A DNA stretch of 22,889 bases from an uncultured Eubacteriales bacterium. GTDB taxonomy: Bacteria; Bacillota; Clostridia; TANB77; CAG-508. Both the position numbers and the translations under genes were made by a program. Under the pieces are notes generated by a model. That model ran no database searches. It saw nothing but the letters and a program-made list of their open reading frames with translations, and was not told where the DNA came from. Of the stretch, positions 15,684 to 22,889 are shown one piece after another; the first letter of the stretch is position 1, and every line of letters starts with the position of its first letter. The DNA is taken from the NCBI GenBank assembly GCA_902766085.1, contig CACXCH010000003.1, positions 1-22,889 of the forward strand, written 5' to 3'.

Positions 15684-16502
15684 ATGAACAGAAAGAATAG
15701 AACAACAATGATTGGAACAATAATAGCGATAATTGTATTGATTGTAGTTGTTATTTTATCAAATGTCGCTAAAAACAAAAGCGCAGTACAAAATGCTGTT
15801 TCAATTTTTTTCACTCCACTACAAAATCAAATTACCTACATAAAAAACAGAATAACTAGAAATTCAGAAGAAATAGCCAATATTTCTTCATTAGAACAAG
15901 AAAACCAAGAGCTTAAGGATGAAAACTCAAAATTACAAGAGCAAGTTAGAGAACTAGAAGTATTAAAATCAGAAAATAACACTTTAAAAGAATACCTAAA
16001 CTTAAAAAATAAATATGCTGATTATACAACAGTTCCAGGATATGTTATAGCAAGAACATATAGCAACTATGACAAAATAGTAACTATAAATGTAGGATCT
16101 GATGACGGAATAGAAGAAAATATGCCGGTTATATCAGAACAAGGGCTAGTAGGAATGGTAATGTCTGTAACGAAAAGTACAGCTAAAGTTCAAACAATAA
16201 TTGACACAGCAAGCACAGTAAGTGCAAATGTTACAGCTTCAAATGAAAGTATGTTAGTAAAAGGAACAATCTCAAATACAGAAGAGCTAAGAGCCTCTAG
16301 CATATCAACAGAATCAACAATTTTACAAGGAGACGAAATTGTTACATCTGGACTAGGGGGAATTTATCCAAAAGGAATTTTAATAGGGACAGTAGGATCA
16401 GTAGTAAATACAAAAAACGAAGTTGACAGATATGCAACAATAAAAACAGCAACCGATTTTAGTACATTAAGCGAAATACTTGTAATAACAAGCAAGCAGT
16501 AA
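15684..16502 (+). CDS. mreC: Rod-shape-determining protein MreC
   Basis: Bitopic membrane protein of the elongation machine; it links MreB inside the cell to PBP2 outside. One N-terminal membrane segment (about residues 10-28) is followed by a Glu/Lys/Leu-rich coiled coil (about 60-105). The beta-rich extracytoplasmic domain then follows, with VTINVGSDDGIEENMPVIS, GLVGMV and a late VTSGLGGIYPKGILIGTV, all family hallmarks. Length is 272 residues, normal. It starts 21 bp after mreB, with TGGAGG before the ATG. Confidence 0.96.
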   Translation: MNRKNRTTMIGTIIAIIVLIVVVILSNVAKNKSAVQNAVSIFFTPLQNQITYIKNRITRNSEEIANISSLEQENQELKDENSKLQEQVRELEVLKSENNTLKEYLNLKNKYADYTTVPGYVIARTYSNYDKIVTINVGSDDGIEENMPVISEQGLVGMVMSVTKSTAKVQTIIDTASTVSANVTASNESMLVKGTISNTEELRASSISTESTILQGDEIVTSGLGGIYPKGILIGTVGSVVNTKNEVDRYATIKTATDFSTLSEILVITSKQ

Positions 16503-16526
16503 AGAAGAAAGGAGCACAAGCTTAAG

Positions 16527-17063
16527 TTGAAGAATAAATTAAAAACCATATTAATCATTCTACTACTATTTATTATAATATACTTTCTACAAATAAACTT
16601 TTTTTCATGGTTTAATATTGCAGGAATAATGCCTAATTTATTTGTACTTCTTGTACTTTTTATAGGATTGTTTGTAGGAAAAAGCATGGGAATTTTGTTT
16701 GGAATATTATTTGGCATAATTTTAGATGCTCTATTTGGTAGAGCAATCGGAATATCTGCAGTATTTCTAGCAATAGTTGGATTTTTAGGAGAAATATTTG
16801 ACAAAAATTTTTCAAAAGATAGTAGAATAACAATAATTGCAATGTCAGTTCTTTCTACAACATTTTATGAAATATGCATATATTTAGTAAACATATTTGG
16901 ATATGGAGCAAGCGTAGAAATATCAACGTTTATATATAATATCGTAATAGAAAATATTTTCAACGTTTTCTTAATAATAATATTTTACTCAGGAATACGA
17001 AAACTAGGGTATTATCTAGAAAATTGCTTTTATCAAAAAGAATTTCAAACTAGATATTTTTAA
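16527..17063 (+). CDS. mreD: Rod-shape-determining protein MreD
   Basis: Multi-pass membrane partner of MreC. It is very hydrophobic, with about five membrane segments. The expected polar spots are present: MPNLFVLLVLFIGLFVGK and the GIILDALFGRAIG loop. Length is 178 residues, normal. The start is TTG; GGAG ends 12 bases upstream, a long spacing. The next ATG is at about residue 36 and would remove the first membrane segment, so TTG is preferred. Divergent sequence is normal for MreD, and position between mreC and mrdA supports the call. Confidence 0.9.
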   Translation: MKNKLKTILIILLLFIIIYFLQINFFSWFNIAGIMPNLFVLLVLFIGLFVGKSMGILFGILFGIILDALFGRAIGISAVFLAIVGFLGEIFDKNFSKDSRITIIAMSVLSTTFYEICIYLVNIFGYGASVEISTFIYNIVIENIFNVFLIIIFYSGIRKLGYYLENCFYQKEFQTRYF

Positions 17064-17099
17064 ATATAACAAAAAATTATCTAAAAAGCGGAGGAAAAG

Positions 17100-19172
17100 G
17101 TGAAAATAAGAAAAAGAGACACCACAAAAATCAGATACAATTTAACAACAGCACTTGTATACATAATTGGAATTGTTTTACTATTGCGCCTTTTTGACTT
17201 ACAAATAATACATGGTAGAGAATATAGAGAAGAGTCAAATACAAGGCTAACAAGGGAAACCACCTTAAAAGCAGCAAGAGGAAACATTCTAGCATCAGGA
17301 GGAGAAAAACTAGTTTCCACAAGTATTGAACATAATGTGGAAATCTACAAAACAAAAATTGATACACAAACATTAAATTCAACTTTACTTTTATTTGCTC
17401 AAACGCTTGAAGCCAATAATGACTCTTATGTAGACAATTTCCCAATAACAGTAAATCCTTATGCTTTCAAGAGCGGAACAAATGAGGAGACTTGGAAAAA
17501 GTCAAATAAGATTGATTCAAGTTTAACAGAAGAAGATATATTCAATAAATACAAAACTAAATATCAAGTGCAAGAAGATGACTTAGAAAATGCTAGAAAA
17601 ATTATTACACTTAGATTTGCAATAGAGCAAGAAGGCTATAGTAATACTAAGTCAGTTACATTAGCTACAGGAATATCTGACTCATCATTCGCAAAATTAA
17701 ATGAAATGTCATCAAGCTTCCCAGGAATAAGCACAGTAGATGAGCCAATTGTATCATATCCTTATGGAGAACTAGCTTCTCATATTTTAGGATATGTTTC
17801 ACCAGTGTCTCAAGATGACTTAGCAAAAGACAGTAGTTATGATCAAAATGATGTAATAGGAAGAACAGGAATAGAGCAAGTATTTGATAAATACTTAAGA
17901 GGCGAGGATGGAGTAAAGCAAGTTGATATTTCAGTTGATGGACAAATTACAAATGAGTATATTTCAAAGGAAGCAGAGTCGGGTTCAGACATTGTACTTA
18001 CAATAGACGCTGATTTACAAAAGAAAACAGAGGAATCATTAGCTAGTACAATAGAAACTTTGCAATCAACAATTGAGCCTGGATATGAAAAGCCAACAGA
18101 AGGAGCAGCAGTAGTAATAAATGTAAAAACAGGAGAAATTCTTGCAATGGCATCTTATCCTAACTATAATCCTTCATTATTTATAGGAGGAATAAGCCAG
18201 GCAAACTGGAATGCTTATTTGCAAGATACAAGACACATATTAGTAAATAAAGCAATAGCTGACCAATCAGCACCAGGCTCAACATTCAAAATGGTAACGG
18301 CAATAGCTGGAATTCAAAGTGGAGCAATTGATATTAACACAAAAATAAACGATACAGGAAGATACACCTATTATCAAGACTATCAGCCATATTGCTGGAA
18401 AAAAGTCGGACACGGATGGCTTAATGTTACACAGGCAATTGAAAAATCATGCAACTATTTCTTTTATGAAACCGGAAGAAGGGCAGGAATAGATGCAATA
18501 GATAAAGTAGCCAATTGCTTTGGGCTTGGACAAAAAACTGGAATAGAGCTACCAGGAGAAATTTCAGGAATACTAGCATCTCCACAAACTGAAAAAGAAT
18601 GGACAGGTGGAAAAACAATTCAAGCTGCAATTGGACAATTGAACAATGCATTCACCCCATTACAAATGGCAAAATACACAGCAATGATAGCAAACGGAGG
18701 AAAGAATTTAGACGTAACAATAATAAAATCAATAAAAAATTCAGATGGAACAGAAGTTTCAAGAAATGAATTAGACACTTATATATCACAAACATTGGAC
18801 AAAGATACAAACTCGGGATCAGACCTTGATATATCAGAAGAAAATTTAAATGCTATAAAAGAAGGAATGAAGGGTGTTACATCTGACACTGAAGGAACGG
18901 CACATAGTTCATTCGCAAACTTTAATATTGAAGTAGGAGGAAAAACAGGATCTGCATCAACAGGTAAGGGAAAAAATGCAAATGCTTGGTTTGTTGGATT
19001 TGCTCCTTATGATGACCCAGAAATTGCGGTAGCAGTATATGTAAAAAATGGCCAACATGGAAATGATACAGCCCCTATTGCAAGAGATATATTTGCACAA
19101 TACCTAGGAATGAATTCAAGTTCAGTCACAGAGGATATGTCTGCACTCGGCGAATCACAGGCACTTTATTAA
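17100..19172 (+). CDS. mrdA: Penicillin-binding protein 2 (MrdA), elongasome transpeptidase
   Basis: Class B transpeptidase of the rod system, working with RodA and regulated by MreC/MreD. One membrane segment (about 16-36) is followed by the pedestal domain (RLTRETTLKAARGNI). The catalytic domain has STFK with Ser394 and Lys397, SCN at 450-452 and KTG at 615-617. It lacks PASTA domains, unlike the first gene of the window. At 690 residues it falls in the range for Gram-positive PBP2. The start is GTG, with GGAGG 5 bases upstream. It is the last gene of the cluster; a strong terminator follows. minC and minD, often found downstream in related genomes, are absent here. Confidence 0.95.
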   Translation: MKIRKRDTTKIRYNLTTALVYIIGIVLLLRLFDLQIIHGREYREESNTRLTRETTLKAARGNILASGGEKLVSTSIEHNVEIYKTKIDTQTLNSTLLLFAQTLEANNDSYVDNFPITVNPYAFKSGTNEETWKKSNKIDSSLTEEDIFNKYKTKYQVQEDDLENARKIITLRFAIEQEGYSNTKSVTLATGISDSSFAKLNEMSSSFPGISTVDEPIVSYPYGELASHILGYVSPVSQDDLAKDSSYDQNDVIGRTGIEQVFDKYLRGEDGVKQVDISVDGQITNEYISKEAESGSDIVLTIDADLQKKTEESLASTIETLQSTIEPGYEKPTEGAAVVINVKTGEILAMASYPNYNPSLFIGGISQANWNAYLQDTRHILVNKAIADQSAPGSTFKMVTAIAGIQSGAIDINTKINDTGRYTYYQDYQPYCWKKVGHGWLNVTQAIEKSCNYFFYETGRRAGIDAIDKVANCFGLGQKTGIELPGEISGILASPQTEKEWTGGKTIQAAIGQLNNAFTPLQMAKYTAMIANGGKNLDVTIIKSIKNSDGTEVSRNELDTYISQTLDKDTNSGSDLDISEENLNAIKEGMKGVTSDTEGTAHSSFANFNIEVGGKTGSASTGKGKNANAWFVGFAPYDDPEIAVAVYVKNGQHGNDTAPIARDIFAQYLGMNSSSVTEDMSALGESQALY

Positions 19173-19175
19173 TAT

Positions 19176-19209
19176 AAAAAGTCTCCTAATAATAATTAGG
19201 AGACTTTTT
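19176..19209 (+). terminator. Strong terminator of the mre-mrdA cluster
   Basis: AAAAAGTCTCCTAAT (19176-19190) is perfectly repeated in inverted form at 19195-19209 around a 4-base loop. The stem ends in T5. It begins 4 bases after the mrdA stop. Confidence 0.93.
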
Positions 19210-19277
19210 GTATTATAATAGGAAAGTTATACAAACATATTTCTAATTGGCTTCAAGAAAAATAGCAGATTTTATAA

Positions 19278-19298
19278 AAGAAAATCTTTGATTTTCTT
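19278..19298 (-). terminator. Terminator of the small-protein pair
   Basis: AAGAAAATC (19278-19286) pairs with GATTTTCTT (19290-19298), with a three-base loop. On the minus strand the T-rich arm continues TTTTAT. It lies 11 bp past the end of the gene at 19309. Confidence 0.6.
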
Positions 19299-19308
19299 AT
19301 TTTTACAG

Positions 19309-19491
19309 TTAACTAATTAATAATAAGAAAATTGCAATGTATGCAAACCTGTCGTCAACACCTTCATAATAAAATAGCAACAAAATGCCGATCAAAAGAA
19401 GGTCATCAAATTTTAAATTATAATTCATAAACCTAATGTTAATGTTCTTTAAATCATCAATATTAAACATACTAAATAAATTATTAAACAA
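19309..19491 (-). CDS. Small hydrophobic protein, 60 aa, unknown
   Basis: The N-terminal half is polar and Asn-rich. The C-terminal half has two hydrophobic stretches around a charged turn: DDLLLIGILLLFYYEG, then VDDRFAYIAIFLLLIS at the very end. This would make a tight membrane hairpin. I recall similar short DDLLL proteins in clostridia but cannot name a family or function. The start is TTG, five bases after a perfect GGAGG; an ATG seven codons later lacks such spacing. It is 30 bp downstream of the 19522-19974 gene, so the two are likely one unit. Confidence 0.65.
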   Translation of the reverse strand: MFNNLFSMFNIDDLKNINIRFMNYNLKFDDLLLIGILLLFYYEGVDDRFAYIAIFLLLIS

Positions 19492-19521
19492 AACGACCTC
19501 CTTTACTTTATTTTATAGTAA

Positions 19522-19974
19522 TTACTTTTGACTATTATTCAATTTCTCGAATACTTCTGCTATTTTGCCGAGTTTGATTAACTTAACATATTCATCAACT
19601 TTTTCCTTTCTTTCATTCCTAAGATAAGGCTTCAAAGCAAAGAGCAGCCTAGTCAAATCATCATCGCTATTGAAATTCATTTTACTTAAAAGATTCATCA
19701 TACTATTCATATCAATATTAGAATTTGATTGACTAGAGTTACCATTAGCCACAGATGATTGCTTGAAATTTGCAGAATTTTTTTGATTGCTAGACGAATT
19801 AAAATTTTGCTTATTTCTTATATCCGTAGCATTGCCTGAATTATTATTATTCATAAAATTCGAATTGTTTTTGCTCATATTTTGTGCCATCATTTTAATT
19901 TCTTCAGGGACTTCATTGTTATCAATCATCTTTTGTGCTTTTTTCATCATTTCCATCAACTCATTATTGTCCAT
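19522..19974 (-). CDS. Asn/Ser-rich protein, 150 aa, unknown
   Basis: Three parts are visible. An acidic/basic helix opens the protein (MDNNELMEMMKKAQKMIDNN). A low-complexity Asn/Ser/Gln linker spans about 35-85. A better-ordered C-terminus follows, with LTRLLFALKPYLRNERKEK and a final VKLIKLGKIAEVFEKLN. No signal peptide or membrane segment is present. The layout resembles a soluble partner for the small membrane protein encoded just downstream. The function is unknown. The ATG has GGAAGGAG 7 bases upstream, and a TATAAT-like box lies near 20000-20005 on the minus strand. Confidence 0.75.
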   Translation of the reverse strand: MDNNELMEMMKKAQKMIDNNEVPEEIKMMAQNMSKNNSNFMNNNNSGNATDIRNKQNFNSSSNQKNSANFKQSSVANGNSSQSNSNIDMNSMMNLLSKMNFNSDDDLTRLLFALKPYLRNERKEKVDEYVKLIKLGKIAEVFEKLNNSQK

Positions 19975-20188
19975 AAAAATCTCCTTCCAATTATAATATT
20001 ATATGCACAGAAAATAAAAAATGTTACAAAACTCGTAAGCCTACGAAATTAAACAATAGCAACAAAAAATCACTTCAAAATATTTAAAAATATTACATAA
20101 ATGTAATAAAATTAAAATATTAGGCTCAAATATATATTTTCCGTAAAAGTGAATAATCAAAAAAAGGGCAAAAAAGCCAATACATTGC

Positions 20189-20217
20189 TTGAAAAACGTG
20201 AAAACATTAATTATTAT
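20189..20217 (+). promoter_or_regulatory. Possible distal promoter of the surface-protein gene
   Basis: TTGAAA (20189-20194), 17 bases, then TATTAT (20212-20217). It lies 220 bp before the start codon and would give a long leader. It is weaker than the proximal candidate. Confidence 0.35.
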
Positions 20218-20374
20218 TATAAAGAGTAAAAATGCATAAATGTATATGACTACATAAAACTTATGAAATGCCTATAATATCAACAACTTACAACATAAAT
20301 GCTAAAAAACGTTTTAAATAAAGGCTTTAAAAAAAATTCTCTTATAAAAAAGTTAATAAAAAAGCTAAAAACAC

Positions 20375-20403
20375 TTGAAAAATAAGAAAAAATATTATAT
20401 AAT
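20375..20403 (+). promoter_or_regulatory. Proximal promoter of the surface-protein gene
   Basis: TTGAAA (20375-20380), a 17-base spacer and TATAAT (20398-20403), followed by a TAGGAGG ribosome binding site at 20425-20431 and the ATG at 20438. Confidence 0.7.
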
Positions 20404-20437
20404 GTTTTATGTAAAGTTATAAAATAGGAGGGATATT

Positions 20438-22889
20438 ATGCAAACAAAACTTAACAAAATATTATCTTTATTAACAGCAATGCTTTTAGTTGTAACAGTA
20501 GCAATGCCTACAATATCTTATGCAACAGAGGAAATTGAAACAACAAAAACAAGCCAAGAAAATGTAGAATTTGATGTTAACATTAATGGAGGAAAAGAAG
20601 CAACACTTAATCTATCAGAAAAATCAAAGATAGATGTAAACATTAATGTATTAAATACTGGTTACATTAAAGAAGCATCACTTACTGTCGAAAACAACAA
20701 TTATGTTGTAACAGAATCAGACAGTCAATACATTAATAAAATAGAAGATAATGTAATTACATTAAATCAAATTAACGCAGGAGAAAGTGCATCAATTGAA
20801 TTACCAATTGAATTTAATAAAACTGAAAAAGTAAATCCTGAATTGTTTAGTAGAGAATCAACAATTACATTAAATGCAGTATATGTAAATGAGGCAGGAA
20901 AAGAAAAGAAAATTGAAAAATCTTATACTTTAAAAGTTAATTGGACAAAGGATGATGCAGAAGGAATAATAAGTCAAAGTTTAGTACGCTATTTAGCGTA
21001 TGACACTAATAAAACAATGTTAAGTTTTGAAGTTGTAGCAGGAGTAAAGGATAATACAATACCAGCTACTGCAGAGCAAATAGAAATCCAAGTTCCAAAA
21101 ATAAATAATAATTTACCAACAGATGTTATTGTAACAGGTGATGAAGGAAATCACACATATCAAGATGGTGTTCTAACAATAACAAATGAAAATAAGGTAG
21201 ATGAAAACAATGAATTAGTATGGGATTCAGAAAAAACATATATGGTTACATACATATATAATTCTGAAGCTTCTCTTGGTGTGCTAACACAAAATGCAAC
21301 AGCAAAAATAACTACTATAACAGGAGCAGAACTAACAGCAGAGCCAGAGCAAAAGGATTTTGCTGTAGAATCAACAGTTGGAAGTATAGTAGAATTTAAA
21401 GAAGAAGGAACAGACACACTTTCAAAAGGATACTTATTATCAAACCTAAAAAAAGAAGAAGATAAATCAGAAACAAATTATTCTGAAAAATACATTATAA
21501 ATGTTGGACTAAGTAGTGTAACAGATAAAATAAATGTTGATGAAGGAGAATCAACATTTGTTAATGCTGACGGAAAAACAGTAATTTCAGCAACAGATAA
21601 AATATTAAATAAAAAAATATCAATAGATAAAGATGAACTTGTAAAGCTACTAGGTGATGAAGGAAGAATTACAGTTATAGGAGCAGATGGAAATGAAATT
21701 GGAAAACTAACATCTTCAACAACATCACTTGACTTAGGAGATACAAATAAAATCTCATTAGAAACATCAAAGCCTGTAACAGAAGGAAACATTACATTAA
21801 ATATTGACAAGGCAATTGCAAGTGATATTGGTCTTAATGAAGAAAAAATAAAATCAATTACAGAATTAAAGAGTAATGTAACAATAAATGGGAGTATGTC
21901 TGATACAGTAGTATCAACAAAGAATGTAGAAAAAACAATTACACTAACAAATCCAACATCAAAAGTTGGCATATCAGTAAACAAGGATTCATTATCAACA
22001 GTTGAAGAAAACAAGAATGTAATAATAAGCATCATATTAAAAACAAATACAATTGATGATGCATTATTTGAAAACCCAACATTCCATATTCAATTACCAG
22101 ATGAAGTAAAATCTATGAGAGTTACAGAAGCACAAGTATTATATGATGATGAATTAAAAGCAGGCACAATTAATGGAACAGCAAACACAATTGATTTAAC
22201 AGTAACAGGAAAACAAACAAAATATGCTTCATCAACAATAACAGATGGTGCATTAATTAGAATAACTGCAAACTTAACTCTTGATGAAACAGCACCATCA
22301 GATACAAAGAGCATATCAGTTAGCTATGTAAACAATGCAACTGGAGAAACAGGAGAATCATCACAAAATATACAAATAGTTGCTCCATCAGATTTTGTAA
22401 CAACAAACACAGTAACAGTTGGAGACCAAACACAAACAGCTGTAGGTGATGAAAATACAACTATAAAAGTAGATGATGATGCCAAAGAACAAGATGTAGA
22501 GGTAACACAAACTATAGTAAATAACCTTGGAGAAGATGCAAATGGAGTAACAATTTTAGGTGTACTTCCAGCAGCAGGAAACAAGACAGTAGAAGGCGAA
22601 GATCTACAATCAACAACAACAGCAAGCTTAACATCAGCAGTCAATGTAGAAGGACAAGATGATGCAAAAGTATATTATTCTACAAATAACAACGAGGATA
22701 TAAATTCAAGCAATTGGACAGAAAACTACACATCAGATGCAAAATCATATAAAGTAACAACATCATCACCAGTGGCAGCTAAGAAAGCTTTGAAAGTTAG
22801 ATATGCAGTAAAATTAGCATCTAACTTAGGATATGACCAATCAACATCAGAAACCTATGGAGTATATTACAATAATGAATCAGATCAAG
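20438..22889 (+). CDS. Large secreted surface protein, partial at 3' end
   Basis: Open from ATG 20438 (TAGGAGG 6 bases upstream) to the window end, at least 817 codons with no stop. Residues 1-29 form a signal peptide: Lys4 and Lys7, a hydrophobic core LLTAMLLVVTVAM, and cleavage after SYA. The mature part is Thr/Ser/Asn/Glu-rich, has almost no cysteine and alternates short strands, typical of stacked beta-sandwich domains. The first domain (about 40-175) contains NVLNTGY, LNQINAGESASIELPIEF and a strand pair ending near LKVNW. Several further domains follow; the last visible one (about 650-817) has TVTVGDQTQ, VTQTIVNNLGEDANG and LKVRYAVKLASNLGY. It is likely an adhesin or wall-associated protein. 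Anchor type is unknown because the C-terminus is missing; the sortase at 3462 could act on it if an LPxTG-like signal follows. Confidence 0.8.
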   Translation, partial: MQTKLNKILSLLTAMLLVVTVAMPTISYATEEIETTKTSQENVEFDVNINGGKEATLNLSEKSKIDVNINVLNTGYIKEASLTVENNNYVVTESDSQYINKIEDNVITLNQINAGESASIELPIEFNKTEKVNPELFSRESTITLNAVYVNEAGKEKKIEKSYTLKVNWTKDDAEGIISQSLVRYLAYDTNKTMLSFEVVAGVKDNTIPATAEQIEIQVPKINNNLPTDVIVTGDEGNHTYQDGVLTITNENKVDENNELVWDSEKTYMVTYIYNSEASLGVLTQNATAKITTITGAELTAEPEQKDFAVESTVGSIVEFKEEGTDTLSKGYLLSNLKKEEDKSETNYSEKYIINVGLSSVTDKINVDEGESTFVNADGKTVISATDKILNKKISIDKDELVKLLGDEGRITVIGADGNEIGKLTSSTTSLDLGDTNKISLETSKPVTEGNITLNIDKAIASDIGLNEEKIKSITELKSNVTINGSMSDTVVSTKNVEKTITLTNPTSKVGISVNKDSLSTVEENKNVIISIILKTNTIDDALFENPTFHIQLPDEVKSMRVTEAQVLYDDELKAGTINGTANTIDLTVTGKQTKYASSTITDGALIRITANLTLDETAPSDTKSISVSYVNNATGETGESSQNIQIVAPSDFVTTNTVTVGDQTQTAVGDENTTIKVDDDAKEQDVEVTQTIVNNLGEDANGVTILGVLPAAGNKTVEGEDLQSTTTASLTSAVNVEGQDDAKVYYSTNNNEDINSSNWTENYTSDAKSYKVTTSSPVAAKKALKVRYAVKLASNLGYDQSTSETYGVYYNNESDQ

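Larger units (their letters stand above)
19975..20437. other. 463-bp intergenic region before the surface-protein gene
   Basis: Divergent promoter region with no convincing reading frame. Visible pieces are a short stem TCGTA/TACGA near 20034-20047, a GGC/GCC mini-hairpin near 20168-20179, and an imperfect nested stem around 20233-20270 (CATAA/TTATG outside ATGTA/TACAT). None is strong enough to name. Its length suggests control of the large surface protein. Confidence 0.4.

Noticed and set aside
20150..20200. c-di-GMP-type riboswitch around the GGGCAAA stretch before the surface-protein gene
   Set aside because: Only a short string resembles the class I core; the conserved tetraloop-receptor stems are missing.
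21160..22644. Several minus-strand frames inside the surface-protein gene
   Set aside because: Val/Ser/Thr-rich antisense shadows of a low-stop, A-rich gene; the plus frame is continuous with signal peptide, ribosome site and promoter.

Overview
The window is strongly A+T-rich and almost fully coding. It looks like chromosome from a spore-forming, low-GC Gram-positive bacterium of the Clostridia type. Evidence for this is a SpoIIR homologue, a SpoVD-like PASTA penicillin-binding protein, a sortase, a MecA-type adaptor, a DUF4321-radC-mreBCD-mrdA cluster and strong GGAGG-type ribosome binding sites. It is mainly a core housekeeping and cell-envelope region. I see no phage, transposon, CRISPR array or defence system. 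I cannot name the species.

Layout. 1-4232 (+): a SpoVD/FtsI-type transpeptidase whose C-terminal PASTA part is in another frame, then rsmA (ksgA), then a class D/E-like sortase. 4280-4513: a tRNA-Lys(CUU) gene with a consensus promoter and a strong hairpin after it. 4547-7184: a degenerate 26-bp tandem repeat, then valS of an unusual type resembling the archaeal-like enzyme of Rickettsia. 7189-7974: a bidirectional terminator, a 58-59-bp tandem repeat and spoIIR (-). 8087-10042 (+): a small unknown protein and a UDP-sugar pyrophosphorylase of the eukaryotic UAP family. 10164-13208 (-): pcrA and a frameshifted mecA. 13499-19172 (+): DUF4321 protein, radC, mreB, mreC, mreD and mrdA, ended by a strong terminator. 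19278-19974 (-): two small unknown proteins. 20438-22889 (+): the first 817 codons of a large secreted surface protein that runs off the window.

How the genes fit together. MreB, MreC, MreD and PBP2 are the core of the machine that elongates the side wall. The first gene is the septal or spore-cortex counterpart of PBP2. The sortase and the large signal-peptide protein suggest a decorated cell surface, but no sortase signal is visible because the surface protein is incomplete. SpoIIR links forespore and mother-cell gene expression during sporulation.

The least ordinary features lie between or at the edges of genes. There is a complex, possibly pseudoknotted leader before mreB, with a diverged 54-bp relative before the first gene. 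A short motif (TTAYAGGTT, either strand) recurs in several intergenic regions. Three different tandem duplications sit in gene-flanking DNA. Two genes (the PASTA transpeptidase and mecA) each carry an apparent one-base insertion, which may be real or may be assembly errors.
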